From the NCBI GenBank assembly GCA_964497495.1, contig CAZCCZ010000014.1:1-64000 (forward strand): a DNA stretch of 64,000 nucleotides, given 5' to 3'. The stretch comes from CAXXOK01 sp964497495. Lineage in GTDB: Bacteria > Bacillota > Clostridia > Christensenellales > Aristaeellaceae. A model generated the notes under the pieces. It had not been told where the DNA came from and searched no databases. It worked only from the letters and a program-made list of their open reading frames with translations. Numbering within the stretch: position 1 is the stretch's first letter; every line of letters begins with the position of its first letter. The position numbers and the translations under genes were made by a program. This document shows positions 1 through 6,374 of this stretch, piece after piece.

Positions 1-620
1 TGATCAACGAGCTTGCCATCCTCTGCGAGCGGATGAACATCAACATCTGGGAAGTCATCGAAGCCGCCAAGAGCAAGCCCTACGGCTTTCAGGCATTTTA
101 TCCCGGCCCGGGCCTGGGCGGGCACTGCATCCCGCTGGATCCGTATTACTTAAGCTGGAAAGCGCGCGAGTTCGGCTTCCACACCTCCATGATCGAGTCC
201 AGCATGATCATCAACGACCGGATGCCGGAATACTGCGGCCAGCGCGCCATGCGCATCCTCAACGAGCGGAAGAAGGCGCTTAACGGCGCGAAAGTGCTGG
301 TGCTTGGCGTGGCCTACAAGCAGGATATCGACGATTACCGCGAAAGCCCGGCGCTGCGCGTGATCGAGTGCCTGAAGGCCAGCGGCGCGGACGTGACCTA
401 CTACGATCCCTACGTGCCGCGCTACCGGTTCGAAGGCCGGGAGCACAAGAGCCTGCCCGCGCTGACCGCCGCGGCGCTGGAAGCCAGCGACCTGGTCATG
501 GTCACCGCCGCGCACACGAACGTGGATTACGATTTCGTGGCGGAACACGCATCCCTGATCTTCGATACGAAGAACGCGATGAAGAACGTGGCGAAGCGCA
601 GCAACATCCGGCTGCTGTAA
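1..620 (+). CDS. wbpA: UDP-N-acetylglucosamine 6-dehydrogenase (WbpA-like), 3' part
   Basis: The gene enters from the left edge; the open frame begins at base 3 and about 205 C-terminal residues are visible. The family oxidises the C6 hydroxyl of a UDP-sugar to a uronic acid in two NAD-dependent steps. The segment PGPGLGGHC carries the catalytic cysteine (visible residue 42), followed by the HCIPLDPYYLSWKA block and the C-terminal UDP-binding half (GVAYKQDIDDYRESPAL). Two downstream genes resemble WbpB and WbpD, so a UDP-GlcNAc to UDP-GlcNAcA dehydrogenase fits better than UDP-glucose or UDP-ManNAc dehydrogenase, although those share the fold. The aminotransferase of this route (WbpE) is not in the window. 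The family is clear; substrate is inferred from context. Confidence 0.85.
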   Translation, partial: INELAILCERMNINIWEVIEAAKSKPYGFQAFYPGPGLGGHCIPLDPYYLSWKAREFGFHTSMIESSMIINDRMPEYCGQRAMRILNERKKALNGAKVLVLGVAYKQDIDDYRESPALRVIECLKASGADVTYYDPYVPRYRFEGREHKSLPALTAAALEASDLVMVTAAHTNVDYDFVAEHASLIFDTKNAMKNVAKRSNIRLL

Positions 621-758
621 CGGCGTTTCGCGAAAAGATCCGCGGCGTTTCCCTCCGGCGTTGCCGCGGGTTATCCCTCGCGAACGCGCTGTAATCGAAA
701 GCTGTTTCTCTCCCGCCCGGTCAAAGCGGGAAAACGTATAAGGGGGGCCCCTGACGAC

Positions 759-1985
759 ATGAACCCACGACTCCGGTACGCGCTTATCGGCTGCGGGCGC
801 ATTGCGCCCAACCACGTGGCGGCGGCGCTGAAAAACGCGGATACGCTGGAATTCTGCGCCGTATGCGACCCCGTGCCCGAACGGATGGAGGCCGTGCTGG
901 CGCAGGTCCCGGCGGAAAACCGGGCCGCCGTACGCCGCTACACGGACGAACGGAAGATGCTTGCCGAGGTGCGGCCGCAGCTTGCGGCCGTCGCCACAGA
1001 AAGCGGAAAACACGCGGAAATCGGGCTTGCCTGCATCGCCGCGGGTGCGAACGTGATTATCGAAAAGCCGCTGGCGCTGAGCATGGCGGACGGCCGCGCG
1101 CTGGTCGCCGCCGCGAAAGCGGCGCACGTGAAGCTGTGCGCCTGCCACCAGAACCGTTTTAACAAGTCCATCCAGAAAATCCGCACCGCCGTGGAGGAAG
1201 AGCGCTTCGGGCGGATGCTGCACGGCGCGGCGCACGTGCGCTGGAACCGCGGCCGGGAATACTACGCTCAGGCGCCGTGGCGCGGCACCTGGGCGCAGGA
1301 CGGCGGCGCGCTGATGAACCAGTGCATCCACAGCATCGACCTGCTCCGCTGGATGATGGGCGACGGCGTGGAAGAAGTTACGGCCTACACGGATAATCTG
1401 GAACACGGCTACATCGAGGCCGAGGACCTTGGCATGGCGATCATCCGCTTTTCCAGCGGCGCGTACGGCCTGGTGGAAGGAACCACGAATGTCTACCCCC
1501 ACAATCTGGAGGAAACCCTGTACCTTTTCGGGGAAAACGGTACCGTGAAGGCAGGCGGCAAGAGCGTGAACGTCATCGAGGAGTGGGATTTCCGCGACGG
1601 ACGCGGCGACACCCGGCTCATGGGAGAGGTCAATGCCTACAACATCATGGCCTGCGTGGAAGCGAGGGAGCTGGGTTCCAAACGGATAATGTNNNNNNNN
1701 NNCGAGGAATGGGATTTCCGCGACGGCCGCGGCGACCCCGCGACCATCAAGATGGAGTTTGGCGAGAATCCCCCCAACGTGTACGGCTTCGGCCACACCC
1801 CGCTGTACGCGGACATGGCGCAGGCGATCCTCAACGACCGTGAGCCTTACGTAAACGGGGAGGCCGGCCTTCGCGCGCTGGAACTGGTGCTGGCTATCTA
1901 CAAAAGCGCGGCGACCCACACGGCGGTGAAGCTGCCGCTCGGGGACTGCGCCACGACAGACTTTACCGGGAGGTTCGGCAGATGA
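759..1985 (+). CDS. wbpB: Gfo/Idh/MocA oxidoreductase (WbpB-like), interrupted by an assembly gap
   Basis: NAD-dependent sugar oxidoreductase, probably oxidising C3 of UDP-GlcNAcA to the 3-keto sugar. The N-terminal Rossmann motif is GCGRIAPNH (about residues 8-16), the Gfo/Idh EKP motif is IIEKPLALS (about 103-111), and ENPPNVYGFGHTPLYAD near the C-terminus is typical of WbpB-type proteins. At 408 residues it is about 42 longer than expected. The surplus is exactly the stretch between two near-identical copies of an EEWDFRDGRGD coding segment that flank a 10-N gap, so I think the extra residues are an assembly artefact and the true protein is about 366 residues. AAGGGGGG precedes the ATG, and the stop overlaps the next start in ATGA. 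Confidence 0.85.
   Translation: MNPRLRYALIGCGRIAPNHVAAALKNADTLEFCAVCDPVPERMEAVLAQVPAENRAAVRRYTDERKMLAEVRPQLAAVATESGKHAEIGLACIAAGANVIIEKPLALSMADGRALVAAAKAAHVKLCACHQNRFNKSIQKIRTAVEEERFGRMLHGAAHVRWNRGREYYAQAPWRGTWAQDGGALMNQCIHSIDLLRWMMGDGVEEVTAYTDNLEHGYIEAEDLGMAIIRFSSGAYGLVEGTTNVYPHNLEETLYLFGENGTVKAGGKSVNVIEEWDFRDGRGDTRLMGEVNAYNIMACVEARELGSKRIMXXXXEEWDFRDGRGDPATIKMEFGENPPNVYGFGHTPLYADMAQAILNDREPYVNGEAGLRALELVLAIYKSAATHTAVKLPLGDCATTDFTGRFGR
1577..1736. other. Scaffold gap (10 N at 1693-1702) with duplicated flanks
   Basis: The 34 bases at 1577-1610 recur at 1703-1736 with two substitutions (32/34 identical). Between them lie 82 bases and exactly ten N. The 82-base segment translates to EVNAYNIMACVEARELGSKRI, which does not fit the oxidoreductase at this point. 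The pattern is what two unmerged contig ends, possibly from strain variants, would leave. The frame stays open across the gap, so automatic annotation would miss it. Confidence 0.85.
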
Positions 1986-2563
1986 ACACCATCCACCCAA
2001 CCGCCGTCGTAGACGAGGGCGCAGTGATCGGCGAAGGCACCCGCGTGTGGCACTTCACACACGTGCAGGCCGGCGCGCGCGTCGGGAAAAACTGTTCTCT
2101 GGGGCAAAACGTGTACGTGGGCGCAAACGCCGTGATCGGCGACGGCTGCAAGCTGCAAAACAACGTGAGCGTGTACGGCGGCGTTACGCTTGGCAACGGC
2201 GTTTTCTGCGGCCCCAGCTGCGTGTTCACCAACGACCTCACGCCGCGCGCCCTTTTTCCCAAAGGCCCGGAACGCTACCTGACCACCCGCGTACTGGACG
2301 GCGCGAGCATCGGCGCGAACGCGACCGTCGTGTGCGGCCACATCGTCGGTAAAAACGCCATGATCGGCGCGGGCGCCGTGGTGGTGACGGACGTGCCCGA
2401 CCATGCCCTGATGCTGGGCGTTCCCGCCGTGCAGCACGGCTTCGTATGCACCTGCGGCAAAACGCTTCCGCCGGAAGGGCTTAAATGCCCTGTCTGCGGG
2501 AGGCTGTACATGCCCGTAGGCGAGGGGCTGGAAGAGGTCAAAGCGCCGGAGGGCAGGGGGTAA
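1982..2563 (+). CDS. wbpD: UDP-2-acetamido-3-amino-2,3-dideoxy-glucuronate N-acetyltransferase (WbpD-like)
   Basis: Left-handed beta-helix acetyltransferase of 193 residues that would acetylate the 3-amino group of the UDP-sugar made by the upstream enzymes. Hexapeptide repeats of the I/V-G-x-x-x-x type run from about residue 10 to 145 (VIGEGTRVWHF, ARVGKNCSLG, VYVGANAVIGDG, SIGANATVV, MIGAGAVVV). The short C-terminal tail has CTCGKTLP and CPVCGRLY, a zinc-ribbon-like end common in WbpD/WlbB relatives. The ATG overlaps the previous stop by four bases, implying translational coupling. A terminator hairpin overlaps the last codons. The product is likely used for cell-surface polysaccharide. Confidence 0.87.
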   Translation: MNTIHPTAVVDEGAVIGEGTRVWHFTHVQAGARVGKNCSLGQNVYVGANAVIGDGCKLQNNVSVYGGVTLGNGVFCGPSCVFTNDLTPRALFPKGPERYLTTRVLDGASIGANATVVCGHIVGKNAMIGAGAVVVTDVPDHALMLGVPAVQHGFVCTCGKTLPPEGLKCPVCGRLYMPVGEGLEEVKAPEGRG

Positions 2564-2582
2564 GCCCTTCTCCGGCGCTTTT
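2541..2582 (+). terminator. Intrinsic terminator of the wbp operon
   Basis: AAGCGCCGGAG (2541-2551) pairs perfectly with CTCCGGCGCTT (2570-2580), followed by TT. The stem begins inside the wbpD coding sequence and the stop codon lies in the loop. Confidence 0.75.
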
Positions 2583-2633
2583 CAGGATTATCCAATTCTT
2601 TATCCACATGATGTGTTCATAATGCAGCAGATA

Positions 2634-2662
2634 TTTTCCGCTCGCCCCTGCATCCTTCGGGC
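2634..2662 (-). repeat. Two-stem repeat unit, truncated copy
   Basis: Only one arm of stem 1 (CCCCTGC on the plus strand, 2645-2651), the invariant TTTCCGCTCG loop and the TTCGGGC flank are present. The second stem and the partner arm are missing. It sits 93 bases left of the first full copy, in the same orientation. Confidence 0.7.
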
Positions 2663-2695
2663 GGCGCCTTTATTTGTTGTATTTCTTGTTCATCA

Positions 2696-2755
2696 GGGGA
2701 GCCGTGCCTGCGGGCACGGGCAGGGGCTTTCCGCTCGCCCCTGCATTCTTCGGGC
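2696..2755 (-). repeat. Two-stem repeat unit, full copy
   Basis: Read on the minus strand: a GCCCGAAG flank, stem 1 GCAGGGG/CCCCTGC around an 11-base CGAGCGGAAAG loop, then stem 2 CCGTGCC/GGCACGG around CGCA, then CTCCC. On the plus strand stem 2 is 2702-2708 with 2713-2719, and stem 1 is 2720-2726 with 2738-2744. It is tandem with the copy at 2790-2846, period 94. Confidence 0.8.
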
Positions 2756-2789
2756 GGCGCTTCTGTTTGTTGTATTCTCTTGTTTGGCA

Positions 2790-2846
2790 GGGGAGCCGTG
2801 CCTGCGGGCACGGGCAGGGGCTTTCCGCTCGCCCCTGCACGCTTCG
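2790..2846 (-). repeat. Two-stem repeat unit, full copy
   Basis: Same structure as the copy at 2696: stem 2 at 2796-2802 with 2807-2813, stem 1 at 2814-2820 with 2832-2838. On the minus strand it follows the long hairpin at 2874-2971, the same order as in the other two blocks. Confidence 0.8.
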
Positions 2847-2873
2847 GAATCGCCTTCTTACACGGCGGTCTAC

Positions 2874-2971
2874 GCGCGAGGGGCCGCACTATGAGTACAG
2901 GACAGTCGTCCGCCGCTACCTGCGGTAGCGCGACCGACAATCCTGTCCGTCTGTCGTGCGTCCCCTCGCGC
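2874..2971. repeat. Long hairpin element A
   Basis: Nested inverted repeat: outer arms GCGCGAGGGG (2874-2883) with CCCCTCGCGC (2962-2971), then GCAC (2886-2889) with GTGC (2956-2959), GGACAG (2900-2905) with CTGTCC (2943-2948), and an apical hairpin CGCTACC/GGTAGCG around TGC (2914-2930). The internal AGTACAGGA is shared, as its complement, with TGTACTCC in elements B and C. No transposase or coding capacity. Confidence 0.75.
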
Positions 2972-3100
2972 GCTCCGCCTGCTAGTATTCAGGCGATGGG
3001 TGAAATATATCCGGGTTAGCTCGTTTTCTGATGGTTCGTTATCCGGTTGGAATTTCCGCCTCTGTTTCTCATATATCAGCGATAGGCAAATTATCTGAGT

Positions 3101-3154
3101 TGGCTTCCCCTTCGAACTCTATCCGGCTAGTATCGAGTTCGAAAGGGGAAGCCA
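3101..3154. repeat. Inverted repeat with 19-20 base arms
   Basis: The arm at 3101-3119 (TGGCTTCCCCTTCGAACTC) is matched by its complement at 3135-3154 with one extra base, around a 15-base spacer. It lies between hairpin elements A and B and does not resemble either. Neither side has a T run, so a simple terminator is unlikely. Confidence 0.7.
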
Positions 3155-3196
3155 GCCGGGTAGAGGATTCACCCCCGCTTGCGCATTGTGGCTCAA

Positions 3197-3328
3197 GGGG
3201 CGCGGCGCTCCCTCGTAGGAAGGACTGGACCGTACAACGCCGTGATAGCGTTGAAGCCGGAGAATCCGGCTTCATAACGCAGTCTCGGCGTTGTACATTC
3301 CTGTACTCCGAGAGGGAGCCCGCGCCCC
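3197..3328. repeat. Long hairpin element B
   Basis: Near-perfect 132-base palindrome. Outer arms GGGGCGCGG.GCTCCCTC (3197-3214) pair with 3312-3328 apart from one bulged base. Middle arms GTACAACGCCG (3232-3242) pair with CGGCGTTGTAC (3286-3296). The apex is GAAGCCGG/CCGGCTTC around AGAAT (3253-3273). TGTACTCCGAGAGGGAG near its right end recurs in element C with one base inserted. Confidence 0.8.
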
Positions 3329-3341
3329 TATACGTACGCAA

Positions 3342-3404
3342 GCCGCGAAGGTTCCCAAAGGGCGAGCGCAAAGCCCTTTGGTGTGCCCCACAGGGCACAT
3401 TCCC
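3342..3404 (+). repeat. Two-stem repeat unit, divergent copy
   Basis: Stem 1 is CAAAGGG/CCCTTTG (3356-3362 with 3374-3380) around CGAGCGCAAAG; stem 2 is TGTGCCC/GGGCACA (3382-3388 with 3393-3399) around CACA; TTCCC follows. The loops match the other copies, but both stems differ in sequence while keeping complete pairing. It directly follows long hairpin B. Confidence 0.8.
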
Positions 3405-3519
3405 GAATGAACAGGAAAGACAATAGACTAAAGAACTGCCCGAAAGGCACCGTAGGGAAACATATGCCCCAGCCCGTGCCCACAAGCGCGGCACCCCCTG
3501 CGCCCGCAGGCGCGTGCCT

Positions 3520-3549
3520 AAAAGAATTCCAAAGGATTATTTCCTTTGG
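3520..3549 (-). terminator. Intrinsic terminator of the minus-strand flavoprotein gene
   Basis: CCAAAGGA (3529-3536) pairs with TCCTTTGG (3542-3549). On the minus strand the hairpin is followed by AATTCTTTTAGG. It lies 28 bases beyond the stop codon of the gene at 3577-5139. Confidence 0.6.
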
Positions 3550-3576
3550 TCGCGCGCTTGCTCGCGAAACCCCCGG

Positions 3577-5139
3577 CTAGTTCCCCTTCTGCTCGTGATA
3601 TTCCTTTTCCGTATTCACGTTCCACACGTTGCTCTTGTCCGCAATCCCTTCCACTAGATCACGCACGGCCTCGAAGCTGGTGGCCATGGAATGGTCCATG
3701 TTGTTATAGCGGTGCTGGCCGTTGCGGCCCACGCAGTACAGGTTGCCAAAGCCGTTCAGGTATTCCGTAACCGTGCCGATCTCGGAGTAGGTATCGAAAT
3801 AGGCGGGGTAGGCCTTCTGCACGCGCTCGCGGTGGGAATCCAGCACCTCGGCCCGGGCGTTGATCACGCCCATGGTGATCAACTCGTTCACGGCGAAATC
3901 CACGCAGGCTTCCTCGTCCATGTTCCAGAAATCGTCGTCTTCCGAGCAGAAGTATTCCAGCCCGATCCATACCGTATGCGCGGGGTCTTTCACCATATAG
4001 GGCGACCAGTTGTTGAAAATCTGGATACGTCCCAGTTTCACGTTGGTATCCTGCACGTAGATCCAGCAATCCGGCACAATGCCGCCAAGGGTTTTGAGAT
4101 GCGTCTTGTTTTGCAGGTTCAGGCGGTTTACCAGCAGCCCGACAGTGACGAAATCGCGGTAGGGCAAGCCGTCCGCGACGGCTTTCACGCCGTCGGGCAC
4201 GTCGGGCATGGCGTCCACGAGATCCTTCAGCGGCATGGAGGAAAAGAAGGCGTCGCCTTCCAACCGCGCTTCCTCGCCATCCCGGATATACCGCACGGCG
4301 GTCACGCGCCCGTTTTCGGTCTCCACGCCGGTTACTTCGCAATTGGTCAGCACCCGCGCGCCCGCCGCGCGCACGTCGTCGGCGACGGTTTCCCAAAGCT
4401 GGCCGGGGCCGAACTTGGGATAGCGGAATTCCTCGATCAGCGAAGTCTGCACCTTTTTCCGTCGCGCTTCCCGGCTCATGAACAGCTTGGATAGCATATC
4501 CTTCAGGATACCGTGGATGGAGAGCCCCTTGGTGCGCTGCGCGCCCCACTCGGCGGAAATCTCGCGCGGGTGCCTCCCCCACAGCTTCTCGGTGTACCCT
4601 TCGAAGAACATACCGTACAGTTTGCGCCCGAAGCTGTTGATATAGAAATTTTCCAGCGACGTTTCCGGCAGCTTGTGGAATACCGAATGCAGGTAGCTGA
4701 AGCCTACCCGGAACGTGGTGCCCAGGCCCATCGTTTTGAGCGTCGCCCATTTGAGACTGATGGGATAATCGAAAAAGTGTCTCTGGTAATAAATACGGCT
4801 TACCCGGTTGCGCGTTAACATCACGCGGTCGGTCCGCTGCGGGTCGGGGCCTCCCGGCGTAAGGGGCACTTCGCGGTTGAGCAGCAGATCGTCCATCGAG
4901 GGCACGCCTTGCAGGGGCATAACCTCCTGCCACCAGTCCATCACGGCCTGATCCTTACTGAAAAAGCGGTGGCCGCCGATGTCCATGCGGTTGCCGCCGT
5001 GGCGCACCGTTCTGCTGATGCCGCCGATCGCGTCGGACTTTTCCAGCACCGTGACCTCGTAGCCCGCATGCTTCTTCACCAGCTCGTACGCGGCGGTCAG
5101 CCCCGCGGGCCCCGCGCCGATCACGACGATTTTCTTCAT
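3577..5139 (-). CDS. FAD-dependent oxidoreductase, UDP-galactopyranose-mutase / protoporphyrinogen-oxidase-like
   Basis: A 520-residue flavoprotein. The N-terminal dinucleotide fold is IGAGPAGLTAAYEL (about residues 6-19) with a second FAD contact around GGISRTVRHGG. The block YTEKLWGRHPREIS (about 190) followed by WGAQRTKGLS marks a group of bacterial NAD(P)/FAD oxidoreductases related to UDP-galactopyranose mutase and often found near surface-polysaccharide genes. The actual substrate is unknown. AAGGAG precedes the ATG. It converges on the nucleotide-sugar operon, which suggests but does not prove a role in glycan synthesis. Amine-oxidase-type names given to this family should be read as fold names only. 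Confidence 0.8.
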   Translation of the reverse strand: MKKIVVIGAGPAGLTAAYELVKKHAGYEVTVLEKSDAIGGISRTVRHGGNRMDIGGHRFFSKDQAVMDWWQEVMPLQGVPSMDDLLLNREVPLTPGGPDPQRTDRVMLTRNRVSRIYYQRHFFDYPISLKWATLKTMGLGTTFRVGFSYLHSVFHKLPETSLENFYINSFGRKLYGMFFEGYTEKLWGRHPREISAEWGAQRTKGLSIHGILKDMLSKLFMSREARRKKVQTSLIEEFRYPKFGPGQLWETVADDVRAAGARVLTNCEVTGVETENGRVTAVRYIRDGEEARLEGDAFFSSMPLKDLVDAMPDVPDGVKAVADGLPYRDFVTVGLLVNRLNLQNKTHLKTLGGIVPDCWIYVQDTNVKLGRIQIFNNWSPYMVKDPAHTVWIGLEYFCSEDDDFWNMDEEACVDFAVNELITMGVINARAEVLDSHRERVQKAYPAYFDTYSEIGTVTEYLNGFGNLYCVGRNGQHRYNNMDHSMATSFEAVRDLVEGIADKSNVWNVNTEKEYHEQKGN

Positions 5140-5383
5140 TCTTTCAGGCTCCTTGCCTAAACATTCCCGTAACCACGAGGATCATTGTAGCATGGGCGTC
5201 GCGTAATCGCAAGCGAACGGATGTGACGGAATCGCGGCCGCGGCGGGGCGCGCTGCGCCGAATAATCCCAAAAGCGACACGTCCAGAACACGGCGCGTAC
5301 ACGCATCGTTCAGACAAGGCGCGTATTCTTTGTACGGATGCGGCGGCGGTTTTCGTACCCCGGGCATTCGCAGCAAAGGAGGG

Positions 5384-6271
5384 GTCGTTCTGTTACTGAG
5401 CCTTGTCGTAGCGTGGCTGGCCGTGCTGTTCCTGGGCCTGTCCGCCGCCGAATACCTGATCCGGAAAAGCGGCGACCGGAGACTTCGCCGCGTCTTTTGC
5501 CGCCTCCACAGGATCGTAGGCGTCCTGCTGATCGTCGCAGGGGTCGTTCACGGCGTGCTAGCGGGCAATCCGGCCGACGCGAGCCTCGGCGACGTTACGC
5601 CGGCCCCGGTGCTTTTCACGCTGAACTGGGGAACGCTGAGCCTCGTCGCGGCCATATTGCTCGCCGCCAGCTACGTGTTGCGCAAAATGCTCCGGCGGCG
5701 TTGGATGACGGCGCACAGGGTGCTGACCGTGACGTTGATCGCGCTCGTCGCGCTCCACGTTTCCGACGTGGGAATCCAATTGGGCGATCGGCTCCGTTCC
5801 ATCGGCTACGCGGAAACAATGTCCGCGGACGCGTCGCCGACCGGCAGCGATTCCGGCGACGCCCTGTCGGCGGCAGCGGACTCCGCGTCGCCCGCGCTGG
5901 TCGAAGCCTCTTTGGTTGATGAAGCCGAAGCGATGTTCTCCGGCGCGACGCTGGCGGACGGCGTATACGAAGGTTCCGCCTCCGGGTTCAGAGGCGTCGT
6001 CACCGTATCCGTCACGGTTTCCGGAGGCGCGGTGACCGGCGTTACCGTAGTCGACGAAAGCGATACGCCTTCCTACTTCAGCAGGGCCGAAACGGTGACC
6101 GACACCATCGTGGAACAGCAGTCCCTCGACGTGGATGCCGTTTCGGGCGCCACCTATTCCTCCGCGGGCATCGTAAACGCCGTGGCGGACGCGCTTTCCG
6201 CCGCCGTTACGGGCGGAACGTTGGACGTGCGCGCGTTCACCTATTCCGGCCACGGTGGCCACGGACATTAA
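5384..6271 (+). CDS. Membrane protein with bis-histidine helices and an FMN-binding domain
   Basis: The N-terminal part has about four hydrophobic helices. Two carry histidine pairs separated by 13 residues (HRIVGVLLIVAGVVH and HRVLTVTLIALVALH), the arrangement expected for b-type heme ligation in ferric-reductase-like cytochromes. A linker rich in Ser, Ala and Asp follows, then an FMN-binding domain ending in DAVSGATYSSAGIV; the SGAT motif is where ApbE attaches FMN to the threonine in RnfG/NqrC relatives. The tail is HGGHGH. I infer transmembrane electron transfer from heme to an extracytoplasmic flavin. The start is uncertain: AAAGGAGG lies at 5376-5383 but no ATG, GTG or TTG follows in frame. 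CTG at 5390 is well spaced, and a TTG at 5330 gives a longer form. Confidence 0.75.
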   Translation, partial: VVLLLSLVVAWLAVLFLGLSAAEYLIRKSGDRRLRRVFCRLHRIVGVLLIVAGVVHGVLAGNPADASLGDVTPAPVLFTLNWGTLSLVAAILLAASYVLRKMLRRRWMTAHRVLTVTLIALVALHVSDVGIQLGDRLRSIGYAETMSADASPTGSDSGDALSAAADSASPALVEASLVDEAEAMFSGATLADGVYEGSASGFRGVVTVSVTVSGGAVTGVTVVDESDTPSYFSRAETVTDTIVEQQSLDVDAVSGATYSSAGIVNAVADALSAAVTGGTLDVRAFTYSGHGGHGH

Positions 6272-6374
6272 GAACGGCCTCCGGCCTTCGAGGAGGCGGA
6301 GACCCTAAAGACGATCAGGTTCTTTATCGAGCGCCGGCGGCGCGGGCCGCCCCGGTGTTCGCGTTGCTAGCCCG

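Larger units (their letters stand above)
2564..3576. other. Gene-free intergenic block of structured repeats
   Basis: I see no credible gene in these 1,013 bases. They hold, left to right: a truncated and two complete two-stem repeat units on the minus strand (2634-2846), a long hairpin (2874-2971), a separate 19-bp inverted repeat (3101-3154), a second long hairpin (3197-3328), one two-stem unit on the plus strand (3342-3404), a degenerate GC-rich stretch, and a terminator for the minus-strand gene at 3577. Open frames here run through the repeats and match no protein family I know. Confidence 0.8.

Noticed and set aside
150..2000. A 616-residue open frame on the minus strand opposite wbpA/wbpB
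   Set aside because: It is the shadow of high-GC genes on the other strand, crosses the N gap, and has no recognisable motif. The same holds for long opposite-strand frames at 20060-22045, 57027-59123 and elsewhere.
2634..2846. Possible CRISPR array
   Set aside because: The period is about 94 bases with only about 2.3 copies, most of each unit is repeated (no unique spacer of regular length), and no cas gene is in the window.
2613..2940. Several short open frames in the repeat block
   Set aside because: They translate the tandem repeats in different frames on both strands and have no consistent start or ribosome binding site.
2874..2971. Insertion sequence or transposon end
   Set aside because: The inverted repeats are close together with no transposase and no visible target duplication; a non-autonomous element remains possible and is discussed under the composite repeat.
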